Shown here one piece after another: positions 33,214 through 42,167 of a stretch of DNA of 64,000 bases. Position 1 is the stretch's first letter. Each line of letters begins with the position of its first letter. The position numbers and the translations under genes are program-made. The DNA is from Muribaculaceae bacterium (GTDB lineage: Bacteria; Bacillota; Clostridia; Lachnospirales; Lachnospiraceae), in NCBI GenBank assembly GCA_023666425.1, contig JAMPCA010000001.1, forward strand, positions 1,158,570-1,222,569. Direction: 5' to 3'. Under the pieces are notes generated by a model. It saw only the letters and a program-made list of their open reading frames with translations. It was not told where the DNA came from and made no database searches.

Positions 33214-34467
33214 TTAACAAAACCGGTAGCGCACATCTGCAAACTGCACGATATCATTGACTTTGAGCTTCCGCCGCTCCTTATACACCAGCGCCTCGTC
33301 ATTTACGCAGGTGCCGTTCGTGGAGTTTAAATCTTCAATATAAAAGCAATCCCCGTCCCGGTCGATTTTGGCATGAAGCTGGCTGATGGTGTCCCGGTCA
33401 ATCCGGGCGTCCGCCTCCCGGCCATGACCAATTTTCACCACCCGCTCTGCCAGCGGAATATCTGCAAACTGCTCCATTCCCTGATAGAGCAGAATTCCTC
33501 TCGGCGCACCGTGAAAACTGCTCAAACATACGGTCGGATAGATTTCCTCCTGCGGGATATAGACTTCCTCCTGCGGGTACACCACGGGCGCTTCTGCCAA
33601 AACGGCACTTTCGCCACCGCCAGCCCGACCTTTCACATATTCCCACAGCTTCTGCCACAGTCCTCCCTTCTTTTGTGCACGCCCCTTTCCCAGCGGCCTC
33701 TCCAGCCTTCCTGCCGGCGGCCTCTCCCCTCGCTCCTGCCGCTTTTCGAATGTCTCCTGCGGTTTCCTGAACACCTCCTGCGGCCTTTTAAACGCTTCCT
33801 GCGGTTTCCTGAACGCTTCCTGCGGCTTTTTGAACACTTCCTGCGGCCTTTTAAACGCTTCCTGCCGTCTGCCTGCGCTCTCATTCCCTGCTGCAGGCAA
33901 TACTGCATCTGTCTGTTCCTCTTCCTTTGTCTGTACGATGAAATCCCGAATATCCATGATGGAATATCCTTCCTCCAGCGTCCTTTCGTAGATTCCGTAG
34001 GCTGCACGCACCGCCGCCTCGTCCTTGTGGTCGAGCCTTGTCAGCAGATACTCCATGAGCTGCTGGAACTCGCTCTCGATCGGCGAGCTGTTTCCAGGGT
34101 AAAGCGTAAAAATAAACTCCTTGTTGCTGTTGGTAATAAATACGAGCTCCGGATCCAGCATCAGACAGCTTGTGTGAATCAGATTCCACTCTAAAATCTC
34201 CAGCTCACTGCAAATGCTGATTACCAGCCGCTCTACAAAGGAAATCCCAATCTGCTTCATACGGCAATAGCTGTCCAGCGACTGCTTTCCGGATATGTTA
34301 TACCAGTACTGTCCGCCACCATCGATATAGGTCTTCTCCACCGGAAGCGTCCCCTTTAGCTTTCCTTTTAGCATCAGTCTCTCGTCCAGTCCGGGATTGG
34401 GACCCTCGGGAATCTTCATACAGCTTCCCGTCACATTTCTCTCATAAATTATTTCACGATTTATCAT
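33214..34467 (-). CDS. DUF6382/FHA-domain protein at the end of the Tad operon
   Basis: 417 residues. Residues 1-180 match the DUF6382 type (WYNISGKQSLDSYC, EFQQLMEYLLTRLD). Residues 202-250 are seven 7-residue repeats of QE[AV]F[KR][KR]P. The C-terminal FHA domain (about 330-417) has KIGHGREADARI, SQLHAKI and LNSTNGTCVND, the phosphothreonine-binding signature. Its start overlaps the TadE-like gene stop by 14 nt. FHA domains read Ser/Thr phosphorylation; the only Ser/Thr kinase seen here is at 46637-47992. A role in coupling phosphorylation to pilus assembly is inference. Confidence 0.8.
   Translation of the reverse strand: MINREIIYERNVTGSCMKIPEGPNPGLDERLMLKGKLKGTLPVEKTYIDGGGQYWYNISGKQSLDSYCRMKQIGISFVERLVISICSELEILEWNLIHTSCLMLDPELVFITNSNKEFIFTLYPGNSSPIESEFQQLMEYLLTRLDHKDEAAVRAAYGIYERTLEEGYSIMDIRDFIVQTKEEEQTDAVLPAAGNESAGRRQEAFKRPQEVFKKPQEAFRKPQEAFKRPQEVFRKPQETFEKRQERGERPPAGRLERPLGKGRAQKKGGLWQKLWEYVKGRAGGGESAVLAEAPVVYPQEEVYIPQEEIYPTVCLSSFHGAPRGILLYQGMEQFADIPLAERVVKIGHGREADARIDRDTISQLHAKIDRDGDCFYIEDLNSTNGTCVNDEALVYKERRKLKVNDIVQFADVRYRFC
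33718..33864 (-). repeat. Seven 21-bp coding repeats (Q-E-x-F-x-x-P linker)
   Basis: 147 bp encoding QEAFKRP, QEVFKKP, QEAFRKP, QEAFKRP, QEVFRKP, QETFEKR and QERGERP. It forms a charged linker between the DUF6382 and FHA parts. DNA repeats of this kind change length by slippage, so the linker may vary between strains. Confidence 0.9.
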
Positions 34468-34693
34468 TTAACACCTCTCTTACTGTCTGCCAGTTATAAA
34501 ACTCCCCGACCTCCCACATATCCGCAATACTCTCCTGTTCCGTTTCTGCCGCAACCTCCTGATACATGGAGATTCCCAGCTTCATCGCAAATGCCATGGC
34601 AAAAAGAACCAGCGGCACAATAAATGCAGCCTCCACCGTATAGCCCGCTCTCCATTTGCGCCATTTTCTATGTTTTGGATTCCTTCTACTCAT
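34454..34693 (-). CDS. Small TadE-like pseudopilin
   Basis: 79 residues from ATG 34691-34693 (MSRRNPKHRKWRKWRAG), behind AGGAGG. A basic N-terminus is followed by GYTVEAAFIVPLVLFAMAF, the TadE signature (Gly before the cleavage site, Glu at +4 or +5, long hydrophobic helix). It would be cleaved by a prepilin peptidase and take part in the pilus base or tip. It sits in the Tad operon between a prepilin peptidase and the FHA gene. Confidence 0.8.
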   Translation of the reverse strand: MSRRNPKHRKWRKWRAGYTVEAAFIVPLVLFAMAFAMKLGISMYQEVAAETEQESIADMWEVGEFYNWQTVREVLNDKS

Positions 34694-34758
34694 TTTTATC
34701 CAGCCTCCTCCTATACTCCCATGGCTTTCTACAAATCTCCATAACTGCACACTTCCCC

Positions 34759-35202
34759 TCAGACATTCCCTCCCGCCTGCACCAGCACATAGCCTGCCAG
34801 CAAAAACGGAATCAGCGGCAGGGTCGTCTTTCTCCCCCGATGCCGCACAAGAAGAAGAAAGAGCGCTGCAAGACCGGCCAGCGTGAGAGCCGTCATGCAC
34901 ATTTGCAGAAGCTGTGCCAGAGGCAGATAAGCGCCCATACATAAAATGACCAGCCCGTCTCCGTAGCCAATACTCTCTCTGCTGACACATGCCAGCAGCA
35001 GGCACAGCAATCCCGGGACAAAGCGAATCAGCACAGAAAGCTCCCTCCACTCTCCTCCCAGAAGAGACAAGGCCAGCCCCGCCGCCCCCACTACAAGAAT
35101 TGACGGGGTTGCCAGCTCCCGCCTGCGGATATCCTCCACGCTGAGATACCCCAGACCGGCCAGCCCGGCAATTGTTTTTCCCATTTGCAGCATTTCTTCC
35201 AT
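34759..35202 (-). CDS. Second A24-type prepilin peptidase
   Basis: About 147 residues (ATG 35200-35202 behind AGAGGA; an earlier ATG at 35221-35223 is possible). Highly hydrophobic. The two catalytic aspartates of the family are in YLSVEDIRRREL and ESIGYGDGLV. It resembles CpaA/TadV. Together with 42168-42689, the operon encodes two such peptidases, perhaps one for Flp and one for the TadE-like pseudopilins. Confidence 0.75.
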   Translation of the reverse strand: MEEMLQMGKTIAGLAGLGYLSVEDIRRRELATPSILVVGAAGLALSLLGGEWRELSVLIRFVPGLLCLLLACVSRESIGYGDGLVILCMGAYLPLAQLLQMCMTALTLAGLAALFLLLVRHRGRKTTLPLIPFLLAGYVLVQAGGNV

Positions 35203-35269
35203 TCGTTTCCTCTTTCTTTCCATTTCATTTTCTATCCACGCCGCTTTCTATCTGATCCCTGCCCATTTC

Positions 35270-35332
35270 CTTTCCGCCTGCTTTATTGTGCGCGCGTTAT
35301 TTTCTTTCCGCCTGCTTTATTGTGCGCGCGTT
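35270..35332. repeat. 29-bp direct repeat behind the TadE-like gene
   Basis: The unit CTTTCCGCCTGCTTTATTGT continues to GCGCGCGTT and occurs at 35270-35298 and 35304-35332. The copies are identical and 34 bp apart. The second copy runs up to the stop codon of the TadE-like gene. Possibly a small duplication or a processing/termination element. Confidence 0.75.
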
Positions 35333-36228
35333 TACTTCCCGCATTTCGAGCAGGGACCTCTGCTCCCCACTTCCGTGAGGGGTACCAGATAAATTGTCCG
35401 TTTCAGCCCACTGCAGGATAAATCCGTATGCCAGCAGACCCCATAGTCCGTTATGTACACAATTCCAGTGCCCGATTTTTCTTCCGCGCATCCAGAACAC
35501 GCGTAGTATTTGTGCTCACTTTTGTTTCTTATATTATCTATCAGTGCATAATCTACTGCCCGAATACTCAGATCCAGATAATGACAATCCCGGCTTCGAT
35601 GGTAAACGCTTCCATGTTCCGTGATGTAAACATAGTCCTCCTCCGTCCCATGTTCCCGGTCTCCCGTCCATTTTCGGCTCCTCTGCCCCTGCGAAACAGC
35701 AATTTTATCAATTTTAAAAAAGTTAATTGGTAATTTAATATAATAGTCCGCCTCAATATTTACATACTCTCCCGAAAAATCCGAGAGTATAAGGGACACT
35801 CCACGGCTCCCTCCTGCCACATAATTATCCACCACCTCATATTTTTCAGCCTCTTTTAGAAAACAGGCCTCCGCCGAGGCATAAAGCGCGGGAGCCGAAT
35901 CCGTCGTACTGGCAATGCAGGCCGTCTTTCGTCCCGCATAGCAGAGCGCGGTCTGTACCCCTGTCTGTACCTGCAGCACCCGGAAGAAAAAGAGCAAAAA
36001 GGTGAAAAAACCTGCCAGAAGCGGCAGAATAACTGCCGCCTCCAGCGTGTAGGAGCCCTTACAGCAGGTACATGAGCGTGTCCCCCTGCACACATGCCGG
36101 GAGTGAATGTGCGATTGCGTTTCTTTTATTTTTTCCATCTGTGCGTGCTCTGGGAGAGCTGTTTGCTTTCGTACATTATGCCTGTGTTTGCAAAGAGACA
36201 CACTCCTGCACCTGCCTTTCTCTGTCAT
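35332..36228 (-). CDS. TadE-like pseudopilin with duplicated His/Cys C-terminal module
   Basis: About 298 residues from ATG 36226-36228, which overlaps the previous stop as ATGA; a start at 36138 (MEKIK) is possible. A short Cys/His-rich leader precedes SYTLEAAVILPLLAGFFTF, the TadE cleavage-helix signature. The last 100 residues hold two copies of VYIT-[ED]-x-G-x3-H-x4-C-x2-L with downstream CSGC and CSKC, a possible zinc or disulfide module exposed outside the membrane. It resembles YHxxxC...CxxC domains attached to secreted enzymes. Part of the Tad operon. Confidence 0.7.
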   Translation of the reverse strand: MTEKGRCRSVSLCKHRHNVRKQTALPEHAQMEKIKETQSHIHSRHVCRGTRSCTCCKGSYTLEAAVILPLLAGFFTFLLFFFRVLQVQTGVQTALCYAGRKTACIASTTDSAPALYASAEACFLKEAEKYEVVDNYVAGGSRGVSLILSDFSGEYVNIEADYYIKLPINFFKIDKIAVSQGQRSRKWTGDREHGTEEDYVYITEHGSVYHRSRDCHYLDLSIRAVDYALIDNIRNKSEHKYYACSGCAEEKSGTGIVYITDYGVCWHTDLSCSGLKRTIYLVPLTEVGSRGPCSKCGK

Positions 36229-37775
36229 TGATTCCGGTTCTCCAGGTAGCTGTAGCGGGAGGTGCGCCGGATGCAAAACGTCTGCGCCTCCTCCCCCAGC
36301 AGCGTGACAAATCCCAGAAAAACCGGCACATAGGTATAAGATGCGCACACTTCGGCCTCGCAGACTACACAATCCATCCGGAAGCCCTCGTAGCCTGCGT
36401 TCTGCCGAACTGCCGCCTCCTGCACATCCATCGCCCGCATGGCAAGCGTCTCTTCACTGTGGAAGAATAAGAGCAGGCTCAGATAGTCCTTGTAGGATTT
36501 CCCCTGCGGACTGCTCTTTGCCTGGCGAAAGCCCGTCAGAAGTGTTGGAACCGCATGAAGATCCGAAGTCCAGTCCGCATCACTTTTCAGCATCGCAACC
36601 TTTCCGCCCGCCAGAAGTGTTCGAAGATCCAAAACACTCTCCGCATAAGCCCACGCCGCCAGAATCCCATACTTTACCGCCTCGATAATCAGGGGATTGA
36701 CGGTCGCTCCGGCGAGGAGCAGGGCAAGCTCCAGCGCCTCCGCCTGCTTTGCGGGAGACGCCACAAGGCTTGCCAGGTTCATAGCCTCCCGCATGGCAAG
36801 TATTTCCGCCACAACAAGCCTTAGATTTTCTGCATCGCTGCCTTTACCGCCAATCAGATATTCCAGCTCATAGTTCAGGCCGCGGTTCACTGCCTGATCC
36901 GTATAATTTGCCAGATAATGTGTCAGGTACTGGTTCATAAGCACCTGGTCATACCAGTCGCCGGACAAAGCCCTCTCTTCTTTCCCCTGCTGCAGCTCAC
37001 GGTGGGAGACGGTCTGCGCCAGCTCCATCTTCGCCCCGGAGATCTTCGCGCTCTCCGGCAGGACAAGGGAAAGGACGCCCTCCTTCTTTGTATCCACCAC
37101 CGTGGTCAGCAGATTTTCCTCTGTGTCCCCGGATCCTCTTTCAGAAACCCCCTTTTCACTGCCCTTTCTGGAAATGCCTTTCCGGGAACCACCCGCAGCC
37201 GTCTGCGGCGCTCCTTCAGCGGACTCCTCTATGCTCTCCAGTGCGTCCAGTGCACTTCCAATAGAGGCGTCCCCGTCGCCGTATTCCTTTTTCAGCTCCT
37301 TCGCAGACTCATAGCCGTCATACACCGAGCGGGCGGTTTCATAGGCAAGATTGTTTTTCATGTAGGACACCACTGCCGCCTGAAATACCTTCCCCCGCTG
37401 GTCAGTCATCAGCATGTATGACGTAAATTCCGCGTCCGTCATATCCGCGGTCAGAAGACTGCTTCCTGCCAGTGCCCGTGTTTTCCCCCTGCTGCTCAGA
37501 TTTGCGCAGCTCAAGTTCCTCATTTCCGCTTCCTGATTGTTAAAAGAAAGCTTATTATCTCCATTTTCCGCGCTAAATCCCAGTAAGTGGTAATTGTCCC
37601 ATAACGGAGACACATACTTTGCAAAGACAGACTCCAGCGCCGCGTCTGTATTCATCTGCAGCACCTTGCCATACTCTGCATTCCGCGCCGCTGCCAGCAG
37701 CGTAAAGATGAGCTGTGCCACAAGCATAAGGGACAGGGCTGCAAACACCGTAATGCTCCCTCTGCACCGCCGCAT
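36225..37775 (-). CDS. DUF5702-type protein of the Tad pilus locus
   Basis: 516 residues. GSITVFAALSLMLVAQLIFTLLAAARNAEY is an N-terminal TadG/TadE-like membrane segment. A long extracytoplasmic region includes WDNYHLLGF and a basic Gly/Ser-rich stretch (GSRKGISRKGSEKG, about residue 197-215). The C-terminus has DYLSLLLFFHSEETLAMRAMDV, typical of DUF5702 proteins in Lachnospiraceae. Starts 3 nt after the Flp pilin stop. Likely a minor pilin or assembly factor. Confidence 0.75.
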   Translation of the reverse strand: MRRCRGSITVFAALSLMLVAQLIFTLLAAARNAEYGKVLQMNTDAALESVFAKYVSPLWDNYHLLGFSAENGDNKLSFNNQEAEMRNLSCANLSSRGKTRALAGSSLLTADMTDAEFTSYMLMTDQRGKVFQAAVVSYMKNNLAYETARSVYDGYESAKELKKEYGDGDASIGSALDALESIEESAEGAPQTAAGGSRKGISRKGSEKGVSERGSGDTEENLLTTVVDTKKEGVLSLVLPESAKISGAKMELAQTVSHRELQQGKEERALSGDWYDQVLMNQYLTHYLANYTDQAVNRGLNYELEYLIGGKGSDAENLRLVVAEILAMREAMNLASLVASPAKQAEALELALLLAGATVNPLIIEAVKYGILAAWAYAESVLDLRTLLAGGKVAMLKSDADWTSDLHAVPTLLTGFRQAKSSPQGKSYKDYLSLLLFFHSEETLAMRAMDVQEAAVRQNAGYEGFRMDCVVCEAEVCASYTYVPVFLGFVTLLGEEAQTFCIRRTSRYSYLENRNQ

Positions 37776-37777
37776 CC

Positions 37778-37945
37778 TCAGACCTCTCCTGCCCGGTCGG
37801 TGATGGTTGAAAAAATATCGGACACCAGCTCGGTCAGTTTATCCCGAAAAAGCACCACCAGACCGATCAGAACCACCACAATCAGTATCATTTCTACCAC
37901 GCCAATCCCATCCTCGTCCATAATAAAATTCTTAAATCCTAACAT
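37778..37945 (-). CDS. flp: Flp/Fap-type IVb pilin
   Basis: 55 residues, read from ATG 37943-37945 (behind GAGGAAAA): MLGFKNFIMDEDGIGVVEMI, then LIVVVLIGLVVLFRDKLTEL. The prepilin site is G|IGVVE with the obligatory Glu at +5, followed by an uninterrupted hydrophobic helix. The leader is short and acidic. This is the only major pilin candidate in the locus and would form the fibre after cleavage by a CpaA-type peptidase. Lies between tadC and the DUF5702 gene. Confidence 0.85.
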   Translation of the reverse strand: MLGFKNFIMDEDGIGVVEMILIVVVLIGLVVLFRDKLTELVSDIFSTITDRAGEV

Positions 37946-37957
37946 AATTTTCCTCCT

Positions 37958-39169
37958 CTATGCATTAAATGAAAGCATTGCAGGAACCATAATTATTGCA
38001 ATTACGATTACAAGCATAAGTATCATCGGAAAAAGCAGCTTTGTTCCCGCTTCCTCCCCAAGTTTTTTTGTGAGCGCCCTGCGATCTTCCAGCGCCGTCT
38101 GTGCTTCCTGCTGCAAAAGCTGGCAGAGGCCACGGCTTCCCGTCTGCAGGTTCTGCACCAGTATACGCGCCAGCCGGTTATACGCGCCAAGTCCTGTCCG
38201 CCCGCCAAAATTTTGATAGGCCAGACGCTCGCTCTCGCCGTCCGCCATTTCATGGCTCGCAAGAAGCATCTCCTCATAAATGAAGCGCGGCTCAGCATTT
38301 CTTTTCTCCCTCTTCTCAGAATACCGGGCGGAAATCCTATTCCACGCCTGCTTTAAAGACATGCCGGAGCCAAGCAAAATGAGCAGTTTATTCACTACTT
38401 CCGCATAATCCAGGTGCATCTGCTCCTTTCGCCGCCGGCTTTCTTCCCTCTCCCTCTCCTGCCTGACAAAATGCAGGAGAATGAGCACCACGATTTCAAA
38501 AAACAGTGTCTTCCAGACGAGATACTTCCTTGTCTCCTCCCAGTGCAGGCGATAACCATTCACTGTCCGGGGAAGCGCAAGGTATTCCTCTCCCTCTGCC
38601 TCCTGCCTCTTATCAATCGCCGTCCCCACCGCACTCAACAGTGCCTCCTCCCTGGTCTGTGCCCGGGGATACACCATAAAGCCAAAACAGTAATCCTCCC
38701 GATACCTGCCGCAGGAGAGGGCGGCCGTGGCGTTCACCAGCTCTCCTGCTTCGGGAACGGCTTCCGCGACCCTTCCATCCACGGACATGACCCGATAGTT
38801 GTCCAGACTCCAGTCTGCACCGACCATTCCTCCGGCATAGCTCTCCTGCATCGAGACGGCGGCCGTGACACGATCGGCCTCCTCCTCACCAAAAAAGCCC
38901 GCATCGATCTCCTCCTTCGCCTGCGCAAAATATTTTTCGGCCTCCTCCTCTGTTATGGCCGTCTCCGCCACGGTAAGCGGATAGTCATAGTCCTCGAAAA
39001 GACCCTCCGCGCTCAACGTCAGATTTACGTCTGTGCTCCCTTCTCCCGGCTTCCCCCGGGCGATTTTTCCCCCGGCGTCCATCTGGCAGCCGTCAGTCTC
39101 TATATACCACGCCAGCACTAAAAGCAGCACACAGACTACGCCTGCCTCCATCACCTTTTTCCGTTCCAT
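37958..39169 (-). CDS. TadC-like membrane platform protein with extra N-terminal extracytoplasmic domain
   Basis: 403 residues. A signal-anchor (VVCVLLLVLAWYI) is followed by about 190 acidic residues with EEEAEKYFAQAKEEIDAGFFGEE, a domain not found in simple TadC proteins. A T2SSF-like domain then follows: NKLLILLGSGMSLKQAWNRI, GLCQLLQQEAQTALEDRRAL, LLFPMILMLVIVIAIIMVPAML. With TadB it forms the inner-membrane platform of the pilus motor. Follows tadB by 8 nt. Confidence 0.8.
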   Translation of the reverse strand: MERKKVMEAGVVCVLLLVLAWYIETDGCQMDAGGKIARGKPGEGSTDVNLTLSAEGLFEDYDYPLTVAETAITEEEAEKYFAQAKEEIDAGFFGEEEADRVTAAVSMQESYAGGMVGADWSLDNYRVMSVDGRVAEAVPEAGELVNATAALSCGRYREDYCFGFMVYPRAQTREEALLSAVGTAIDKRQEAEGEEYLALPRTVNGYRLHWEETRKYLVWKTLFFEIVVLILLHFVRQEREREESRRRKEQMHLDYAEVVNKLLILLGSGMSLKQAWNRISARYSEKREKRNAEPRFIYEEMLLASHEMADGESERLAYQNFGGRTGLGAYNRLARILVQNLQTGSRGLCQLLQQEAQTALEDRRALTKKLGEEAGTKLLFPMILMLVIVIAIIMVPAMLSFNA

Positions 39170-39177
39170 ATTCCCCC

Positions 39178-39915
39178 CTACATTTCAATCTGTAATATCT
39201 TCTCCGACCATAGAATTGCCCCGGCGTATGCCAGAAGACAGCCGCTCATAAAGACAATCCCCGCCACGTTCCCGTAAAGGACGTCCAAAAACCCCGGAGA
39301 GGAAAGCTTTAAATAAGCCAAAATCAGAAGCGGCACAAAATTCATAATTTTCTGCTCAAGCTTTTTAGCGGCCACCAGCACCTGAATTTCCCGGTCTGTC
39401 TCAAAGCGTGCGCGGATATGCTCCTCTGTGCCCTCCAGAATCGTCACAAAATTTCCGCCGCTTCTCTTTGCAAAGGAAAAGACCTCCGCAAAACTGGCAA
39501 TGTCGGCATTTCCCGAGCGGTTCGCCAGATCCTCCAGCTGCCCCTCCAGCGGAACATTCAGCTCCACGCGGCTGTTGATATTTGCCAGCTCCCGCCCCAA
39601 AACAGAGGCCTCCCCGTACAGGCTTGTAAGCTCCCTGCCCGCCTCCCGCCATGCGTTTTCCATGGACATTCCCGCCAGGAGGGCGGCGCCCACCGTCCGC
39701 AGCACGTCCAGAAACTCCCTTCCCATCTGCTCCTGAAGCCTCTCCCGTCCCAGCGCCGCGCTGCGCCTTTGCAGAATCAGAAAGATGACGGGACAAAGTA
39801 AAAGCCCCCAGATACTGTCATAAAACAGATAGGCGATGACAGCTGACAAAAGCGCCGTCATACCAATACATCTGAGCCGCTCTCTAAGAGAAAGCCGGTA
39901 TTTACGATAATCCAT
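39178..39915 (-). CDS. tadB: TadB-like membrane platform protein
   Basis: 245 residues from ATG 39913-39915, behind AGGAGG, overlapping the tadA end by 14 nt. Membrane segments at about 15-50 and at the C-terminus; T2SSF domain with FLDVLRTVGAALLAGMSMENAW and FAKRSGGNFVTILEGTEEHI. Pairs with TadC to anchor the TadA ATPase. Confidence 0.85.
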   Translation of the reverse strand: MDYRKYRLSLRERLRCIGMTALLSAVIAYLFYDSIWGLLLCPVIFLILQRRSAALGRERLQEQMGREFLDVLRTVGAALLAGMSMENAWREAGRELTSLYGEASVLGRELANINSRVELNVPLEGQLEDLANRSGNADIASFAEVFSFAKRSGGNFVTILEGTEEHIRARFETDREIQVLVAAKKLEQKIMNFVPLLILAYLKLSSPGFLDVLYGNVAGIVFMSGCLLAYAGAILWSEKILQIEM

Positions 39916-41143
39916 TCCCACCTCCTGCCCCCCGGCTGGCGGAAAATCTTTCTGTGAGCCCCGCCTGCGCCAGCTTCTCCTGATGGCGCAGCGAATCCAC
40001 ACGCACCAGCTCCCAGCCGTCCGCCTGCTGCATGAGCTGGTACAGTGGATGCAGCAGAATTTCCCCCTCTTTTATCCCATCCAGCTCTGTAATCTCCAAA
40101 ACCCGGCGGCTCTTGTCCGGCAAACGCCCCAGATGGACGATCAGATCAATTCCGGAAGCAATCTGCTGGCGAATGGCCGCAAGGGGCAGCTCCATTCCCA
40201 TGAGTACCATCATCTCCAGACGGCTTAGAATGTCCCCCGCCGAATTGCCATGAGCCGTGGACAGGCCTCCGTCATGTCCGGTATTTAACGCCTGCAGCAT
40301 GTCAAACGCCTCCGCCCCCCGGCATTCCCCCACCACAATTCTGTCCGGCCGCATACGGAGGGCTGTGCGGATCAGATCCCGGATTGTGACCGGAAGCACG
40401 CCCTCCATGTTGGCATTGCGGGTTTCCAGACGCACCAGATTTTTCACACCAAGAATCTGCAGCTCTGCCGAATCCTCAATGGTGATCACCCGCTCCTCCC
40501 GCGGGATATACTGGGAAAGGGCATTCAAAAAAGTCGTCTTGCCAGAACCCGTCCCCCCGGAGATTAAAATGCTGTAGCGCGCCTCCACCAGCAGGGCAAG
40601 AAGCTCTGCCGCTTCCCGGCTAATGGCTCCCTTTTCCATCAGTGCCTCCATGTCCAGCGGATGCTCCGGGAATTTGCGGATTGTGATGGAGGAACCGTCC
40701 AGCGAGATGGGAGAGAGCACGATATTCACCCGTGAGCCGTCGGCAAGCCGGGTATCCACGATAGGATTGGACAGGTTGACCACCCGGTTGTGCCTTCCGA
40801 CAATCTGCTGGATCACATCCTGCATCTTCTCCTCGCTGGCAAAGCCCTGATCCCACGGATAGACCCGTCCTGCTTTCTCGTAAAATATATGTTCCGGCCC
40901 GTTGACCATGATCTCGGACACCTCCGGATCGTCCACCAGCTCCTGCAGCGCATCCAGCTTCCGCAGGGAGTTAAACACCTGCCGTTCGATATGTACCCGC
41001 TCCCGGATGCTCAACGGACAGCCCCGCAGAACCAGCGTTGACGTCTCCCCGATCAGAGCCTCTATCTCCTCATCGCTCATATCCCGCGAAAGATCCATCT
41101 GCGCCAGCACCCTCTCACGAATCTGCGCACTGTAATTATCCAC
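39902..41143 (-). CDS. tadA: TadA/CpaF-type pilus assembly ATPase
   Basis: 413 residues. N-terminal helical domain, then [35 protein letters not shown], Walker [17 protein letters not shown], Asp box [11 protein letters not shown], Walker [23 protein letters not shown] and His box [16 protein letters not shown] hexameric motor for Flp assembly. It overlaps the tadZ gene by 8 nt and tadB by 14 nt, so the motor genes are tightly coupled. Confidence 0.95.
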   Translation of the reverse strand: MDNYSAQIRERVLAQMDLSRDMSDEEIEALIGETSTLVLRGCPLSIRERVHIERQVFNSLRKLDALQELVDDPEVSEIMVNGPEHIFYEKAGRVYPWDQGFASEEKMQDVIQQIVGRHNRVVNLSNPIVDTRLADGSRVNIVLSPISLDGSSITIRKFPEHPLDMEALMEKGAISREAAELLALLVEARYSILISGGTGSGKTTFLNALSQYIPREERVITIEDSAELQILGVKNLVRLETRNANMEGVLPVTIRDLIRTALRMRPDRIVVGECRGAEAFDMLQALNTGHDGGLSTAHGNSAGDILSRLEMMVLMGMELPLAAIRQQIASGIDLIVHLGRLPDKSRRVLEITELDGIKEGEILLHPLYQLMQQADGWELVRVDSLRHQEKLAQAGLTERFSASRGAGGGNGLS

Positions 41144-42152
41144 AGACTGCCACCCCCGGCATCATACGGCGGATGCTGTCGCCAAACTCATTCCATTTCC
41201 ACTGCTCCACGAGTCTCTCGCAGGAAACGACCGGCCCCGTCAGCACGGGAAGTTCAATCTCGTGAAGCCTCTCTCCGGCCTGCAGATAACCGTGGGCTTC
41301 CAGCTCGCGCAAAAATTCCTTCTGTCTCCACTGTCCCAGTCCTCCCCGGCCTTTCATCAGATACACATGCTGACAGTCATTCAGCATATCGAAAAATCCC
41401 ACAAACCTGGATCCCAGATTCAGGATGACTGTGTGATATCCCCTCTCCTGCGCCAGCACACGAATAAGCCTCTGGTACACCTCTCCGCCGGCCTCGCAGA
41501 GACATTCCGTGTTTTCTGCCGGATAGACGTAATCCGCCTGATCCAGCCGTCCAATGCAGGACACCATACGCCCCAGCGCAAATTTTCCGCTCTCCGCCAT
41601 GACTAAAAGCTCCTCAAGCCCGGCACTCTGCGGCTCGCCTCCCAGTTGCGACAGCCCACTGTTCTCCTGCAGATCGAGAAGCAGCACGGACTCCTTCTCG
41701 CTCAAAATCGAGGCCAGCGTCACCGCCAGCGGAAGCTGGTACTCGTTCTCCGAGAGGGAATACACCGCCAGCATCCGCATGGGCTCTGACTCCTTCCCCT
41801 GCTGCACACCCCGGATCTCCTCCCCAATCTGTTTAAGAATCTCGTCTACAATCCGGTTGACCTCCTGATACTTTTCCACCAGACACACACCTCCTTCTCC
41901 CTGCTCTGTCCTTTCCTTCTGCTCCACCTCCGGGTCGTAAAGACAGACCGCCGGGCAGGAAAGCTTTGCTCCTGCAAGCCCCGAAAGCTCGGCCAGAACC
42001 ACATCCAGCCCTCCCGCCGACTCCAAAAGCGCCTCCCGCTCCGTAAATATATGCAGCTCCAGCTGCTGTCTGTAATGGTTCACGAGACAGCTCGTAAACC
42101 GCTCCCCATACTCCCGGTCCGGGATATATACTCCCAGACGTACACGTTTCAT
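41136..42152 (-). CDS. tadZ: TadZ/CpaE-like pilus localization protein
   Basis: 338 residues. N-terminal receiver-like domain (about 1-125), then a MinD/ParA-like fold: MLAVYSLSENEYQLPLAVTL replaces the P-loop, and SVLLLDLQENSGLSQLGG follows. The Walker lysine is missing, as in many TadZ proteins that act as polar landmarks. Upstream of tadA with overlap; downstream of the CpaA peptidase gene. Confidence 0.8.
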   Translation of the reverse strand: MKRVRLGVYIPDREYGERFTSCLVNHYRQQLELHIFTEREALLESAGGLDVVLAELSGLAGAKLSCPAVCLYDPEVEQKERTEQGEGGVCLVEKYQEVNRIVDEILKQIGEEIRGVQQGKESEPMRMLAVYSLSENEYQLPLAVTLASILSEKESVLLLDLQENSGLSQLGGEPQSAGLEELLVMAESGKFALGRMVSCIGRLDQADYVYPAENTECLCEAGGEVYQRLIRVLAQERGYHTVILNLGSRFVGFFDMLNDCQHVYLMKGRGGLGQWRQKEFLRELEAHGYLQAGERLHEIELPVLTGPVVSCERLVEQWKWNEFGDSIRRMMPGVAVCG

Positions 42153-42167
42153 AGTTCCTCCCTTCTG

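Noticed and set aside
35270-35332. CRISPR array
   Set aside because: Only two repeat copies with a 5-bp gap, no spacers of constant length and no cas genes in the window. No other periodic repeat in the window has spacer-like intervals.
38414-39121. 235-codon plus-strand frame over tadC
   Set aside because: Antisense shadow of a well-supported gene; no ribosome-binding site and a composition typical of antisense GC-rich frames.
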